In this document: piece after piece, positions 10,492 to 24,163 of the stretch
How the letters are laid out: each line of letters opens with the position of its first letter
Numbering within the stretch: position 1 is the stretch's first letter
From: Pseudomicrostroma phylloplanum
Taxonomy: Eukaryota; Basidiomycota; Exobasidiomycetes; Microstromatales
Length of the DNA: 64,000 nt
NCBI GenBank assembly: GCA_039545275.1
Contig: BCHS01000004.1
Coordinates: 124,001 to 188,000, forward strand
Reading direction: 5' to 3'
The notes under the pieces: generated by a model
Databases searched by the model: none
What the model was told of the DNA's origin: nothing
The model's input: only the letters and a program-made list of their open reading frames with translations
Program-made: the position numbers and the translations under genes

Positions 10492-13400
10492 ATGCCGGCC
10501 CACGGCAAGGAGGCCAAGAAGGTCAAGAGCTGGCTCGCTCATGCCGACGATGGGCAGGAAGATCCTTACGACTCTGACGCAGACGAGATGGCGCCCTCTC
10601 ACTCTCGGGGTGACGCACAGGCAAGAGGCCTCCCAGACCCAAACGATGATTGGGAAGACTTTGTGGAGCAGGCAAGAAAGAGGGCTCTGCTGTCAAGCGT
10701 GAGGGTCAGGGAAGAGACTTGGACCGAGATCACGGAAGTCATTTCAGGTGAGCGCATACAACAGCATCGAGAAGAGGGTGGTGAAGGAGACGCTGACGTC
10801 TCTGCCACATCACATTCTTCTTACTCATACCAGCAGATGAAGAAGGAGAAGACTCATTCACTCCCACGTCTGCGCAGAGAGGCGACCTCGTTCGTCTAGC
10901 ACTGCAAACACAGCCGCGCTACAGTGACCGTCCTTCTCGCCTACTCGTCCTACAAACCCTCTCGCTAATTCTCCGGCAAGATGAGGCTGCGATGTCAGAA
11001 GGCTCCCAGCCTGCCACTTCACTCGCTGTCAAGACTGCTGTTGCTCTGCTCCACAAGGAGACCGAACGCGTGTGCAGAGTGGGACCAGCAGGCAATTACG
11101 CGACTGCCCTCAGTCTCAGGATATCCCTCTTTGCCTTCATCTGCTGCGTCTTCTCGGTATGCGCCAGAGTGAAGGGCACTGCGTCTCCTGTGTGGGGACC
11201 ACTTGTACAGATGACGGCGCTGTCTTTTGACGCCGTGTCTGGCGAGGAAGAGAGTCAAAAGAGAAAGCCCGGCTCGAGGAACGCCCTCGTGCTGGCGAGG
11301 AGGACCATTCGGCAGGTGAGCAGTGAAAAGTGTATGCGGCAGTCTTGGAGCGCATGCGGGACTGACAACCCCAGCTTTCCCCTTCGTAGGCTCACGAGAC
11401 CATCCCGGCCATCATCGATACGATCACATCTGCTCCGGCCTCTACATCGACCCTCCGCATGACTCCCTTGCTTGGCCTGGTCTGCGACGTTGCTCTACGA
11501 CTGCGGGTGGGCTCAGAAAGACAAAAGGGCGCTCAAGACGGTGTAGGCAGGAACTATCTGCGTTCGAGACATGAGAAGATACTTGGCTTCTACACAACCC
11601 ATGTGCTACCCTCGAAGCAAGCTGTCCCAGCTCACATCTGTCTTGCTCTCAGGGACTTCATCGCCGAAGAAGTGACAGAAGACGATGTCGCTACAAAGAT
11701 CCGACCGACTATGGAGAAGCTGCTCATCAGATCGCCAGAGGTTTCTTTGCCCATCGAGTCGCACTTCTTCGAGTGCTACGGAGGTGATGTGGGTCCTCAC
11801 TTCCAAGCACTTCTACCTGGTATCATCTCGTCATCGAAGTCCTCGGTAGCCACTACTCGAGCAAAAGCGGTCTCCGTCGTCGCTACGCTTGCGTCGCGAT
11901 CGCGGTCAAATGAGTCGAATAAGGCAGTCGCCGACGAGCTCCTGAACCTAATCAAGTCCGGCAAGACAAGCTCAGCTGACCAGCGAGCAGCCTTGTACGA
12001 AATGCTCGCTGCTCTGCCTTCGACGGCACCAGAGCAAAGTCTCTTTGTGGCAGAGACAATTGCCGGCTTACTGACGAAAGAGTCAACGAGCGAGGTCACT
12101 CTGAGGCAAGCACTAGCTGCCTTGCTGAAACATTTGGGCGCCGCTCTGTCCTCCACGAATGAAGTCCCTGCTGCGAAGCTGCAGACGATAGGCCAGGCTT
12201 TGGGTAAAGAGATGCAAAACAGCAAATTTCCCATCCGAAAGCTTGCTTGTGCCTCTATCGGAGAGGCCGTGTGGAGTTGGCGAGCAAGCGAGGGGCAGAG
12301 CGCTGCAGCATTGGCTGATGCGATGCTACCTGCCTTCGAGCTCAACCTCAAGAACGCAAGCACAAATACCTTGACAAGTCCAGCCGGACCTCTCGAGGGG
12401 TACGTTGCCGTTGCTTTGGTGGAAGGACCTCTCTTCTGTTCATCGAAGGTGCAGACTTTGGTCTCGCAGAACGCTACGCTGCAAGCTCTTCTGGCTAGCG
12501 ACCCGAAGCCGTCATTCCTACTATCCGACAAAGTGCACCGCAAGTTCAGTTCAGAAGAGGAAGAGACCTGGCTGGCGCGAGCGCTACAAAGCTGTATCCT
12601 GCGCAGATCCGCTCAGATCGAGAAAGACCAGGCTGCCACAACTGCAATTGCTCACGCAATCTCCCAAGTAGGTCTACTGAGCCGTAATCAGAAGAGTGGG
12701 CGGGAGGCTCAGTCGGTAATTGCGGCATGTGCTCGTGCGCAGCCTCTCCTCACCAGTAGCCTGGTACAGGCAGCCGTATTAGGTTGGGCGGAAGGATCAG
12801 CTGGCGTCAGTGTGACTGTCAGCGACGACGAGGTTCCTCGTGATATGAGCAAGCCTATCAGAAACCTTCTTGTCGCAGCTGTCACGTTGGAAGAGACTGT
12901 CGATGCTACAGTCAAGGCAAGAGTCCTCGAGCGTCTTCTCATCTGCGCTCATCTTCCTCAGCTTAAGGACACAAGGAGGACAATCTTCGAGCTCCTCTGC
13001 AAGCAGGCGAAGGTGCAGGCACGCACTGCAATCGAAGCGTCCCTCCCGGATCTGCTTCGCACATGCAGGACGGCTTTGTCCAATGCAAAACTCCAGTCAG
13101 CAGCTCTGGCAAGTCTGTCGACGCTCAGCACGCTTGCTCCCGAATCAGCGATTGCAGAACTTGTAGGCGACGTTGAGTCACTCGTCAGACCCGATCAGCT
13201 TCGTACCGTCACTTCGGACGATCTGGGCATCCTCGCAACCCCGGCTGACACGACCTATGTCGATGTACTAGCAGATGGAAAAGATTCGACCGCCAATGTC
13301 GACAAAAATCGAAAGGACGCAAAGATTGAGCAGTGGGAGGCCGAGCTGAGAGCTGATCTAGCCAAGAAGAAAGCCGCTCAGACCAAGACTCTCACCAAGG

Positions 13401-16400
13401 AGCAAAAGGCAAAGGTCGACGCTCAGCTCAAGGTCGAAGCCGCAAGGAGAGCCGAGGTCGCATTGCTGCAGACCGATTTGAAGACGGCGATGCAAATCAT
13501 CGACTCGCTGGTCGTCGCACGCTCAGATGAGCTCGACTCCTACCTCCCATCACTTGTTCGCCTGGTGAGAGAGGTGCTAGAATGTCCTCAGGCCCGTCAA
13601 CTCGCAGGACAAGAAGTTCTGTCAGCCTTCACAGCGCTCTGCTCGTGTTCGTCTCCTCGTTTGGCAGAGTACAAGCTCTTCCTAAGGATCGTTCTGCTGC
13701 GAACCATCTCTGACGAGCTCGTCTCAGAGGACTTCACAATGGAGTCTCTGCGTGACCAGACGCTACGGATCTTGTACCGCTTGCGATCTCTGTCCGAGCA
13801 GGAGCCTCTCGACCTAGCTTCGCTAGCGGTCATCATGCCATTCCTCACGATCGTCATTTCTCGAGGGGGAATCGAGGTCAGCGCACAAGACGATCCCGAC
13901 GGCGTGCTGGAGCAAATGCAACTGGCTATGGATGTCATTGACTTCCATGCTGGCTCATGTGAAGACGTCCGCTTCCCTCGTGGGGAGATGATCGACGATC
14001 TAGTCATCATTGTTGCCAAGCACTCCAAGCTCGCTCGCGACGCTGTGGGAGTCTTGCGCTCTCTGGGAGAAGCGATGAAGGACTCAGCTCTGCCAGCTGA
14101 GATCGACTCTTTGCTGAAGCATGCCCTTGCACAAGAAACTTATGTGAGACTGGGAGCTCTGCAAGCTATTCAATCGCTCGACTTGACTGAGCTGGACTAC
14201 AGTCCCGAACTTTGGCTGGCCTGCCACGACCCCAATGACTCTGAGAATGCTCGACTGGCCTTCAGAGCTTGGGAGGAGAACGGCCTGGATCTTCCTCCAA
14301 CGGGTCTCTCTGCTTCTCTCCTGCCTTACCTGGAGGATAGCCGAGCCTACGTGCGCCGGGCCGCTGGCCGCGCTTTCGCCGGTGGCGTCGCTGCGCACCC
14401 TGAAGCTCTGGTCGAGATCTTGCAGGACCTGTACAGCTTGTACCGAAAGCGTAACGAGGTGCTTGTGGCCGAGTACGACCAGTTCGGTATGATCATTGAG
14501 AGCACGCGTAACCGACAGGATCCTTGGCACATTCGCTCTGCCATTGCTCAGACCTTCAGCGACCTTGCTGAGCTACTTCAGCCCACTGATCTTGAGCCCT
14601 TCTTCGAGTTCCTTATCAAGAACGAGGCTCTGGGAGATCGAGAAGACACTGTCCGTCAAAACATGCTTGACGCCGGATCTTTGGTCGTCGACCTGCACGG
14701 AAAAGAGAGGCTCAGCGCGCTCATTCAGCGCTTTGAGTCCTTCCTCGCTTCGCCGCCTCCTCCAAGTGAGGCTCTGGACGGCGTTCTCGAGGCTGTGGTG
14801 ATCCTGCTTGGTCGACTAGCTCGCCATCTGGCATCAGATGACAAGCGCATCTCCTCCATCGTAGAGCGTCTACTTGATGCTCTCAAAACTCCTTCTGAGA
14901 TGGTGCAGATCGCAGTTGCTGACTGTCTCCCAGCCCTGGTCCCTGCGATCAAGGACGATGTCCCTCGCCTCGTCGAGAGGCTGTTCGATGAGCTGCTCCT
15001 GAGCGCCAAGTACGCTGAGCGGCGTGGAGCTGCCTATGGTCTGGCAGGTATGATCAAGGGCCGCGGTATCTCTGCCATTGCCGAATTCAGGGTCATGCCT
15101 CGCTTGGCTCAAGCTGTAGAGGACAAGAGCAGCGTCAATGCCCGACAAAGTGGTGTGGAGTGCTACGGTATCATGGCTGCCACCCTGCAGCGTCTGTTCG
15201 AGCCCTACATCATCGAAGGCGGTGTCATTCCTCAGCTGGTCACTGCCTTTGGTGACACTAAGGCAGAAGTGAGGGAGGCGACTGAAGAGACTGCCAAGGT
15301 CATTATGCAGCACGTGTCCGCCTATTGCGCGAAGCTGATGATGCCTACGCTGCTAGAAGGATTGGAGGAGAAGCAATGGCGAACGAAGAAGGGTGCCATC
15401 GAGCTTTTGGGAGCTTACTCGTCAGCAGCGCCTAACCAGCTCGCCGCCGCTTTGCCTACGGTCATTCCGCGACTGTCTGGTGTCCTCTCTGATGCACACC
15501 CTCAGGTCAGAGCAGCTGGTAATCGTTCCCTCAAGCAGTTCGGTATGGTCATGAAGAACCCAGAGGTCAAGACTATGGTGCCAACGCTACTTGCAGCGCT
15601 GGTTGATCCAACTTCGAAAACGGCCCCTGCGCTTCACAAGCTTCTGTCTCAGACCTTCGCGCACTACCTCGATGCTCCCTCCTTGGCTTTGGTAGTGCCA
15701 ATCGTCGATCGTGGTCTCCGAGACCGATCTGCACAAGTCCAGAGAGATGGTGCGAAGATCACTGGTAATCTAGCAAGTCTGACGGACGCCAAGGACTTGA
15801 GAGGTCACTTGGCCCGACTTATGCCGCTCATCCGCAACGTCCTTGTCTCTCCTGTTCCTGAGACACGAGCAGAGGCCGCCCGCGCTCTGGGTGTGTTGGT
15901 AGAACGCCTCGGTGAAGTGCAATTCCCAGATCTGGTACCCTCGCTTATGGCCCAGCTGCGTGGCGCAAACGTGACTGGTGTCGATCGCCAAGGTGCTGCT
16001 CAAGGTCTGTCGGAAGTCCTTGCCGCGCTCGGTATGGACCGATTGGAAGCTCTGCTGCCTTCCGTCTTGGACGCTACCTCGAGCCCACTGGCTCACGTCC
16101 GAGAGGGTGGAATCGCGTTGCTCATCTATCTGCCAGGTACCTTTGGTACAGTGCGATTCGGTCCCTATGTCAGTCGAATCGTTACGCCCATCCTCAATGG
16201 TCTTGCCGATACCAGCGACAGTGTCCGTGACATGTCGATGAGGGCCGGTCGAATGATCATCGGGAGCTTCTCAACGGCTGCTATCGACTTGCTGCTGCCA
16301 GAGCTCGAGGCTGGTATGTTCGATGATACTCCTCGAATCAGGGTGTCTAGCTTGCAGCTTTGCTCCGAGCTCCTGTTCAGACTCAGTGGTATCTCCGGCA

Positions 16401-18574
16401 AGAACACGCTCGAGGGCGATGATGCCGACGCTGAGGGCGGCGCTGCTCCTGAGGAGAGCATTGTGGTCAGCAACTCCGTACAAGCAAGACTTAAGCACGC
16501 TCTCGGCGAGGAGAGGTTCAGCAGGACGATGGCTACAGTCTTCTGTCTGCGTCAGGACCCTGCCTTCAATGTGCGAGACGCTGCTGCTAGCACCTGGAAA
16601 GCGATCATCGTCAATACTGCTAAGACCATTCGTGAGCTTCTTACGATGATCATCGATCTGGTCATCCGTGCCCTCAGCACGGACGGAGAAGATCAGAGAG
16701 AGATTGCCTCTCGCACACTGGGAGAGCTGACGAGGAAGCTTGGTGGCTCGGTCCTCGAGTCCATCGTGCCATTGCTGCAGGAGCGTGGAACAGACGCTGG
16801 TTCCTCTGCATCTGTGCGAGCTGGTGTCATGCTGGCTGTTGAGAGCTTGCTGGAGAATGCAACTGATGTGCAGCTGGAGGACCATCAAGACGCTCTGATC
16901 GGTGCTGTGCGACACGGGCTTGTGGATCGTTCACCGGTCGTCCGTCAAGCTGCTGCATCCGCGTTTGACGCTCTGCAAGACTCGGTCGGTCAGAAGGCCA
17001 TCGAGGCCATCATCCCCACTCTGCTCGGTGCCCTGCAACACCGGGGTGACAGCGGCGCAGACGAGTCTCTGGCGGACACCTCTCTCGCTGCTCTTCGAGA
17101 AGTCATGAAGAACAAGGCAGACGTCGTCTTCCCTGCTTCCCTACCTACGCTGCTGGTGCAGCCCATCTCGGCTTTCAATGCCCGAGCATTGGGAGACTTG
17201 GTCGGCGTCGCAGGCAATGCCATCAACCGCAAAGTGGGCACCATTCTCAGCGCTCTTTCGCTCGCTCTGGAGCAGGAAGAAGACGAAGAGGTGCTGGAGG
17301 CCATCAATGAGTCGATTGAGAACGTCTTGACCGCCGTGAGGTCCTTCGAGGCTCTCCACCAGCTCATGATGTTCTTGCTCGGGTGGGCTGGAGATGTCGA
17401 GAAGGACCGTCGCAAGATCTTGCACGCTTGCCGCTTCTACACAACATTTGCCACGAATCTCGCAGAGCGCGGTGGTGGGCGTGCCATGGAAGACTACAAT
17501 GCAGACTGGCTCAGACGTCTGGTGTCACTGCTCGACAATCGTGATTCGGTCATTGTGGATGCAGCATTGCCAGCTCTGGCTGCTTGTGTTGAGACCATGG
17601 AGGACCCCGAAGAGCTCGTCGTCTCTCTTCGTCACGCTCTGTCGAGCTTGCCAGGAGAGGTAGCCGGACTAGCAAAGAAGGAAGGATTCGGCAGCTGCTC
17701 TGCCGTCTTCTTGGCTGGTCTGATGAGCGGCACGGGAGAGCAGAAGGAGCAAGCTGCCATCGGACTGGGTATTCTGGTGGAGAAGGCCGATCCTGTTGCC
17801 ATCAAGCCATTCGTCACCACTGGTCTCGCTGGACCACTCATTCGAGCCTGTGGAGAGCGACATGCCGCTGCGGTCAAGGCTGCAATTCTGTCCACGCTCG
17901 ACATCTGCCTCAAGAGGATCCCTCAGCATCTCAAGCCTTTCTACCCTCAGCTTTCGCGATCTTTCCTCAAGGCTGTCAGTGACCCTACAGGACTTGCTGT
18001 GCGGAATCAGGCCGGTCTTGCGCTCGGAACCTTGTCGACCATTCCAGGCACTCGTCTGGATCTCAATGCTCTATTGACCAGCTCTCGATCTGGTCTGAGC
18101 AGCGAGCCCTCCTCGAGCGACTACCCTGATGGTGCAGCTCTTGCCCTTTCGCACATTCTGCTGAAGAGCGAGCCAGGCAACGCTCAGGTGCACGCCGTCA
18201 AGGACGACATCGTTGATCTCATTGATTCTGCCTTTGCGGGCAGTGAAGAAGAGCGCTTCAAGATTGCCATTGGAGAGGTCCTCTCTGGCTTGGCTTTGCA
18301 CGATGCAGCTGCAGCTCAGTCGCTGGTGGAGAAGAGAGTTTTGCCGACGGCTACTGATCCTCAGCTGGCGAGTTTGTGCTTGACCAGCCTGATGGAGAAT
18401 GCTGCCGATGTGGCCTACGGCTTCGGCCACGCTTCGAAGATGGCACAACTGGTGTCGGAGTTCATCTTTGCCGGACCCACCATCTCGAGGCCTGCGAGGG
18501 AGAGTAGGGAGCTGATGAGGAGCAGATCTCCATGGGCTGCGGACGATGACGTGATTGCCATCCTGTCGAAGTGA
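10492..18574 (+). CDS. GCN1: Gcn1, ribosome-associated activator of Gcn2 kinase
   Basis: Three exons, 10492..10747, 10834 (or 10837)..11315 and 11390..18574, give about 2640 residues, close to the usual 2600-2700. Phase and reading continuity are exact at both introns. The protein is almost entirely alpha-helical HEAT-type repeats. The middle section, around residues 1460-1640, has the eEF3-like block: AERRGAAYGLAGMIKGRG, EEKQWRTKKGAIELLG and ALPTVIPRLSGVLSDAHPQV. Further on, FDDTPRIRVSSLQLCSELLF matches the conserved segment of the C-terminal Gcn2-binding part of the family. Gcn1 binds translating or collided ribosomes in the cytosol and passes the uncharged-tRNA signal to the RWD domain of Gcn2, which leads to eIF2alpha phosphorylation. 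The first intron ends in a tandem CAGCAG acceptor, which would add or drop one residue. Confidence 0.93.
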
Positions 18575-18973
18575 AGAGCGGTGTAGGAGCAATGGCAATG
18601 TGACGCCTAGAGTGAGAAGGGCGCAGTGGAGATGCTGTAGCAACATCGGTCATTGTAAGTCGTTGGTGCCTGAGTCGTGGGCTGCGCGCGCGGTGATGAA
18701 TGAATCAGTACCCTTTGCTCTGGCGTTATGCTTCGTCATGCGGACGCAATCACACACGCACCTCTGCCTCGCTCCCTCTCTCGCTGTCTCTCCCTGCGTG
18801 TCTCCTGCGTCGGCCCGTCTGCCACGGACGATCTATCGTCCTTCCCCTGTGCATCCCCTGTCTTCCCTCGGTTACCATCCCTCCCTTCGCCTGTCTCCTC
18901 CTCTCAACATCCTCATCATCGGCAGTCCCTGTTTCGCAACCTCAGTCTCCCTCACAGGCACTCAGCCTCGACC
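18575..18973. other. Intergenic region, pyrimidine-rich leader of the seven-helix gene
   Basis: Holds the GCN1 3' end and the upstream region of the next gene. From about 18760 to 18970 the plus strand is strongly C/T-rich, typical of a basidiomycete promoter and 5' UTR. No separate gene is seen. Confidence 0.5.
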
Positions 18974-21719
18974 ATGGCTACCCAGCAGGCCTTCCAAGCC
19001 GCAGTCGGTCTGCCCGGCGCTGAGGCGCTTGGTGGGGACAACCTCTGGCTCAGCCCTCCCCTCAATGACTCCTCCCACCAACCTCACTTCGTCAGCAGCA
19101 GCTCCTTCACCATCATCATGTACTCCATACTCGCCACTGCGCTCTTCTGCCTTTGGATCTGGCTCGTCGCCATCTCCAGCAGTCGCATTCGCAAGATGCC
19201 GGTGTTCTCGATCCTGACCCTCGCGACGGTCGCGTACTGCGTACAGACCATGCTCGAGGTATCCAGGACAGTGAGTCGAGACGTGAGGACTTTCAACAGC
19301 TCTAGACACTGACACCCGCCTCGACCTACCGCCTTCACCTCCAGGTCGATCTCCTCACAGGCAGAGTCAAAGAAGACCGCGAGCGCCCCGTCGCAATCGT
19401 CTTCTTTCTCTTCACAGTACCATGGATCTCAGATTGGACCTTCATCCCACGCTTGCTAGCATTCTTTCCATCGACCATCCATAGCAACAAGAAGCGCCTG
19501 CTAGTCATCCTTCTTCCGGTCAGCATGAAGATCTGCCGAGCAATCTTCATCGTGCTCTTCACCATTCACACCTATCACACGACTCATGGACCACCGCTAG
19601 ACGAGGCAGACTTCTACAGGAACATCGCCTTCTCAACGGCCTATCCCCAGCTAGAATGGATCGCCACAATTCTCGATGAAGGCTATTGTACTGCCTTCCT
19701 GATAGCTCATCTCATGCTGTTCAAGCGTGGACACATTCGATCTCAAACACTCCTGCATGCCGTCCGTACGGTCATCTTCGCTTCTGTCGCTACGTTCGCT
19801 CTACCATTGGCCTTTTGCGTCACCACAATTTCACTTCAATATGCTCACATGGATCCAAAAGTCACGAGGGACGCCTGGGTTGCTGCGGAATTCGTCATCG
19901 TTCTGGGAGCATATGCCAGTTGCCTTGCACCGAGTGAGTAGAAGGAAGCATAACACGCATTCAGGGTGCTAAAGGTGTGATCATGCCCATTGTGCTCGCA
20001 GCCATTCGCAGCGAACAGCTAGCCAAGAAGGCTCTTGTTCAGCAAGCAGCAGCTACCTCTGCAGGTAGCGACCTCCCTCCAGTCTTTACACCTAGTCGAG
20101 GTCCAGCTCGTCGATTTGGTGGTTCTCCACAGGGTAGCTTTCCGGCTAAGACAGAAGGCCCTTGCAGCCCTCGATGCGGCAAGAATGACCAAGACAATCT
20201 CGAGCTCGGCACTCTCAGTCTGAGTCACTTCAAAGACAGCTCGCCTTCCTCTCCCCCGCGTCCTGCCTACTCAGACGGTATCGAGCTGATGCACACCTCG
20301 CCACTTGGCTGCTCGAGCTTCGACGAGGAGGCAATGGCGACGCCTTCCAAATGCAAGAAGAACGGTATGGCCGTGCTACTCAAGTCTAACAGTCTCAGCT
20401 CGATGAACGACGGTCGCTTCAACTCCACTCCGCATCTGCTTCCTACTCTGATGCATGCCAACGAGCCCGACGTCAACTTCCGCTTGGAGCCCAATCCGCA
20501 GACGTATCCTGGACAGTGCACTACTCCTCGTCGTCGTCTGAGCACTCCCGAGAAGACGGTCACGTTCCACTTCCCGGCCAAGAAGTCCCCATTGCCTTTG
20601 CTCGAAGATCATGGAGGTTTCTCAGGCAGTCAGAACCAGCAGGTCAGCTCCAAGAGCTCCGACGACAAGACGTTGAAAGACCCGGAAGAAGAGAAGTCTG
20701 AGGTGGTGCAAGAGCTCTCAATGGCGCTGAGCATGTCAAACATGACTGCACAGGTTCCTACGCGACCTCCTGGCACGCCCAGATCCCTCCACTCTTCCCA
20801 TCACGCGGCTGTCAAGCCTGGCATCTGGCGTTCCGCACAGACGAGCACGCGCCCTTGGACTGCTTCTGGTGCCACTGGAGAGCGTATCAATGCTGTCCTC
20901 CGCATCGACGGCCAATCGAGCGTCGAGCAGCTCAAATATGGACCGAACTACTCTTGGCAGCCGAATATATCTCTGGATGCTGACATGCCCTTTGCCGGAA
21001 ACTTCTTGTCTTCAAGCCCCTGTCGACATTCCGACTCGGAGCTCAGGCAAGCTCTGCGTAACGACAAGCAGCGTCCCACTCACACCTCGCCCTCTTCTGG
21101 CAGTAAGAACAGCAAAGCTTCTGATGCTGGCCGAAGCCTCAGCTCGTCTGACCCGAACATCCTCCTGTCTGGCAAGGCTGGCGCGTCCGACTGGGCTGCC
21201 TTCGACAACGCCCTTGCCACCCAGTCAGGCTCTGCACCCAACGGCTCTCCGACTTCGTCTTCAGCCCCCTCGTCTCAGCTGTCTCCACCCAACTCTTCTG
21301 CCGGCATCATTCGCAGGGGCAAGATGCTAGCCATCAACACAGCGAGAGCCAACAAGTTCCTACTGCGACCGGGAAGCGCCTCGGCCGGACCTGCTCGAGC
21401 CGGTCTCGACAGCAGCAGCGTCCACTTCAAGCGACGCGGCGACAAGGAGTCTGGTCGATATTCCCCTACAGCCACGAGCCACGGCAGTGTGCGATGGGCA
21501 GGGCTCAAAGGCGCTGGACTACCTTCCTTTGGCCACATCGAGATCTCCATGCAGCGAACGACGCGCATCGACTATGCCTGCGAGGAGGAGCCTGAGCAGG
21601 CGTGCGGCGATCTTGGAGTCGCCACAGGTGGCGGTGGACATGTGCACCTTGGTGGGCAGGACTGGGCTCCTGGCTCTGCGCAGAGGGAGAAGAGGGACGT
21701 GGATACCGATTCGTGGTAG
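18974..21719 (+). CDS. Seven-transmembrane protein with long Ser-rich cytosolic tail
   Basis: Three exons, 18974..19270, 19345..19933 and 20002..21719, encode 867 residues; both introns (74 and 68 nt) keep phase. The first 295 residues contain seven hydrophobic segments, beginning FTIIMYSILATALFCLWIW, FSILTLATVAYCVQTML, VAIVFFLFTVPWI, LLVILLPVSMKICRAIFIVL, WIATILDEGYCTAFLIAHL, TVIFASVATFALPLAF and FVIVLGAYASCL. The remaining 570 residues are a disordered Ser/Pro-rich tail with many potential phosphorylation sites. Seven helices followed by a long tail suggest a receptor-like plasma-membrane protein, but I recognise no GPCR signature or named family, and an ordinary membrane protein of unknown function is equally possible. 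The start ATG precedes a hydrophilic 45-residue N-terminus with no clear signal peptide. Confidence 0.8.
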
Positions 21720-22190
21720 TAAGCTTTGCTTCGCGCTAGCTGAAGTGTTTCTTCAGGCACGAGACACCAGGAAAGGACGAGAAGATGCTCAGGCAGGCCA
21801 GCGTCCAACCTCTGCCTTCTCGCACAAGCGTAGCCTCCCCACCCGCACAAGCTTTCGTTTCTACTCTGTCCCCACCTGTTCAAACCTGCTCCCCCATGTG
21901 GAGACCTTTCGATGCTTGTTCGCTTTCTCCCCCCCTGTCGTCACACAGTCGCAATGACACAGCCCGTCAATCGCCTTTGTATTGCTGCGAGAGAAAGTCT
22001 CAATGATGTCAAATGGGTCTAGATTACTGTGCTGCTACTACTGATGCTGCTGCTGCCGCCATCGCCGGCGGCCCGTTCCTGTCCCTCGTCCTTCCCGCTC
22101 TTCCAAGTCTGACCCAGCGTGACTATCCTCACTTTCTGCGTCTGACTAGAAACCTACACGCTTGTCCAGGTCTCTCTGTCAGCCAGTCCT
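21720..22190. other. Convergent intergenic region
   Basis: Contains the 3' ends of the seven-helix gene and of the AsnRS gene. It includes a short ctgctgctg run near 22040. No gene seen. Confidence 0.5.
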
Positions 22191-24163
22191 CTACGGGGTG
22201 CACCTGCCAGTGAATCTCGGGTAGAGGGAGCAGTCCCGCACGGTGTAGCGGTTGAGGGTCCAGGCGAGGAGACGCTCGACTCTGCAAGTTGAACAACGAC
22301 GGAGGAGGGGGTCAGGGGGTCAGCTCTCCACTTCTTCTCCATACGCGGCCGATCTAGTGGGCTGTACTCACCCGAGTCCGTACCCTCCATGCTCGCAAGT
22401 GCCGTACACGCGCTGGTCTGTGTACCAGTAGTAAGGGCTAGCATCAATCCCCTCTGCCTTGTACGCCTCGAGCAGCTCCGTCGCGTCGCTCATCCTCATC
22501 GAGCCTCCTACAATCTCGCCCACACCAGGCATGAGCAAATCGACACTCTCTGTAAATTCTTCGTCACCGGGGATCCGCTTCATGTAGAATGCCTTGATCT
22601 CCCTTGGGAAGCCCACGAGGAAAATGGGCACACCTAGAGCGTCGGTCATCTTGCGCTCGGCAGCTTCGGCAATGTCGTCTCCGACCTGGTGTGGAGAGCC
22701 TTCGTCGGTGCGCACGTCGTTTTCGTTGAGCCACTTGATGGCGTCCTTGTAGTCCATGCGCTTGAAGGGACGACTGGGCTGCTTGAAGTCGGGGTTGAGC
22801 TGGGTGATTAGGGAGGCCGTGGCTGGGTTGGCCATGACGCGCTCGAGGGTTCCGCAGATCTGGAAGTGAGGAAAGGAAGCGATCATAACCCCAGATTGTC
22901 AGTAGGTGCCCTACTATCGCAGACTTGTCAGACTCTACTCACCACCTGCTCAAGATGCTCCAAGAGCTCCGCAAAGTTCAAGAAGCCCAGCTCGGCCTCG
23001 AGATGGGTGTACTCGCTGAGATGTCTCCTCGTGTGACTCTTCTCCGCCCTGAAACTCTCCTGCACACAGAAGACGTCTCCCAAGCTGGGCAGGCAGGTCT
23101 CAAGGTACAGCTGCGAGCTCTGTGTGAGGAAGGCTGGCTGACCATAGTAGTCGAATTTGAAGAGGGTTCCTCCTCCCTCGACTTGCGTCTGCACCATGCA
23201 TGGTGGAGTCACCTCGAGCAGACCGAGGGACTCGTACTCATCGCGGAAGGCGCGCAGCACGGCAGCTCGGACCTTGAGGACGGCAGAGGCGGTCTCTCCT
23301 CGGATGACGAGGTGTCGCATGTCGGCCAGCAGCGAAGGGTCGGCGTCCTTGCTGATCTTGTTGGTGAAAGCATCGTCTCCTCCTGGGGCCTTGCCGATCA
23401 CCTTCCAGTAGTCAGCTACGAGCTCGTGACCATCGGGTGCGCTCTTGCCCTCTGGCACCGCGGCGAGGGTACCCCACACCTCGACGGTAGACTCGCTGGT
23501 GAGGGTCATTGCATCGTACGTCTGAGTGAGACGATCCGAGAGCACCGCCTGCATGTAGCCGCTTCCATCTCTCAGGACGAGGAAGATTCGGCCCTTTTGC
23601 GATCGCAGTCGGTGCACCCAAGCGGACACCTTGACCTTATTGTCTCGACTGTTGATACCCTGGCGAATCTTGATCTTCTGGTACTGCGATGGGTTCTTTG
23701 GCTCTTCAAGGACGATCTTCTTTGCATCCTCGAACCTCTGCGTATCTGCGCCTTCCTTGTTAGCATCGGCCAACTCCTTCTCCTCTTGCTTCTTCTTCTT
23801 CTTGAGCTCGGCTTCGTAGAACTTCTTGGCCCTCTTCAAGCCAGCGCCCGAGATCGGGGCGTATCCATCAGGGCTGGTAGCGACGGGCTGCTCTCCGCTG
23901 GCTGTGGCTCCAGCTCCCTCTGCGCCTTCTGCCTTCTTGACCAGGAGGGTAGCCTCGGGTCCCTTGGCAAGGAAAGCGCCTACGGGTGTAGCAAAGGGCT
24001 TCTCCTTTGTGCCCTCGCCTGTGGAGTCTGAGCCGGCCTTTTCATCGATGTAGAGTGTGAGACCTTGGCCTGTAGGGCCGGTGGAGCTGCCGTCCTTCTT
24101 TGCGCCGCCGCCGATGTGGAGAGCATCGGCTGCCTCAGACAAAGCGTCCTTGATACCTGACAT
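22191..24163 (-). CDS. DED81: Cytosolic asparaginyl-tRNA synthetase
   Basis: Three exons, complement(22191..22281, 22372..22859, 22943..24163), give 599 residues. The N-terminal 165 residues are the eukaryote-specific extension, with a Lys-rich helix ([19 protein letters not shown]). An OB-fold anticodon-binding domain follows ([20 protein letters not shown]). The class II catalytic core has motif 2 ([21 protein letters not shown]) and motif 3 ([15 protein letters not shown]), the latter rebuilt exactly across the second intron. The C-terminus [10 protein letters not shown] is typical of cytosolic AsnRS. The enzyme charges tRNA-Asn with asparagine using ATP. The absence of a targeting peptide supports a cytosolic location. 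Its start is 285 bp from the divergent kinase gene. Confidence 0.95.

Noticed and set aside
16271..16915. 214-codon frame antisense to GCN1
   Set aside because: Lies wholly inside the conserved GCN1 coding sequence and has no motif of its own.
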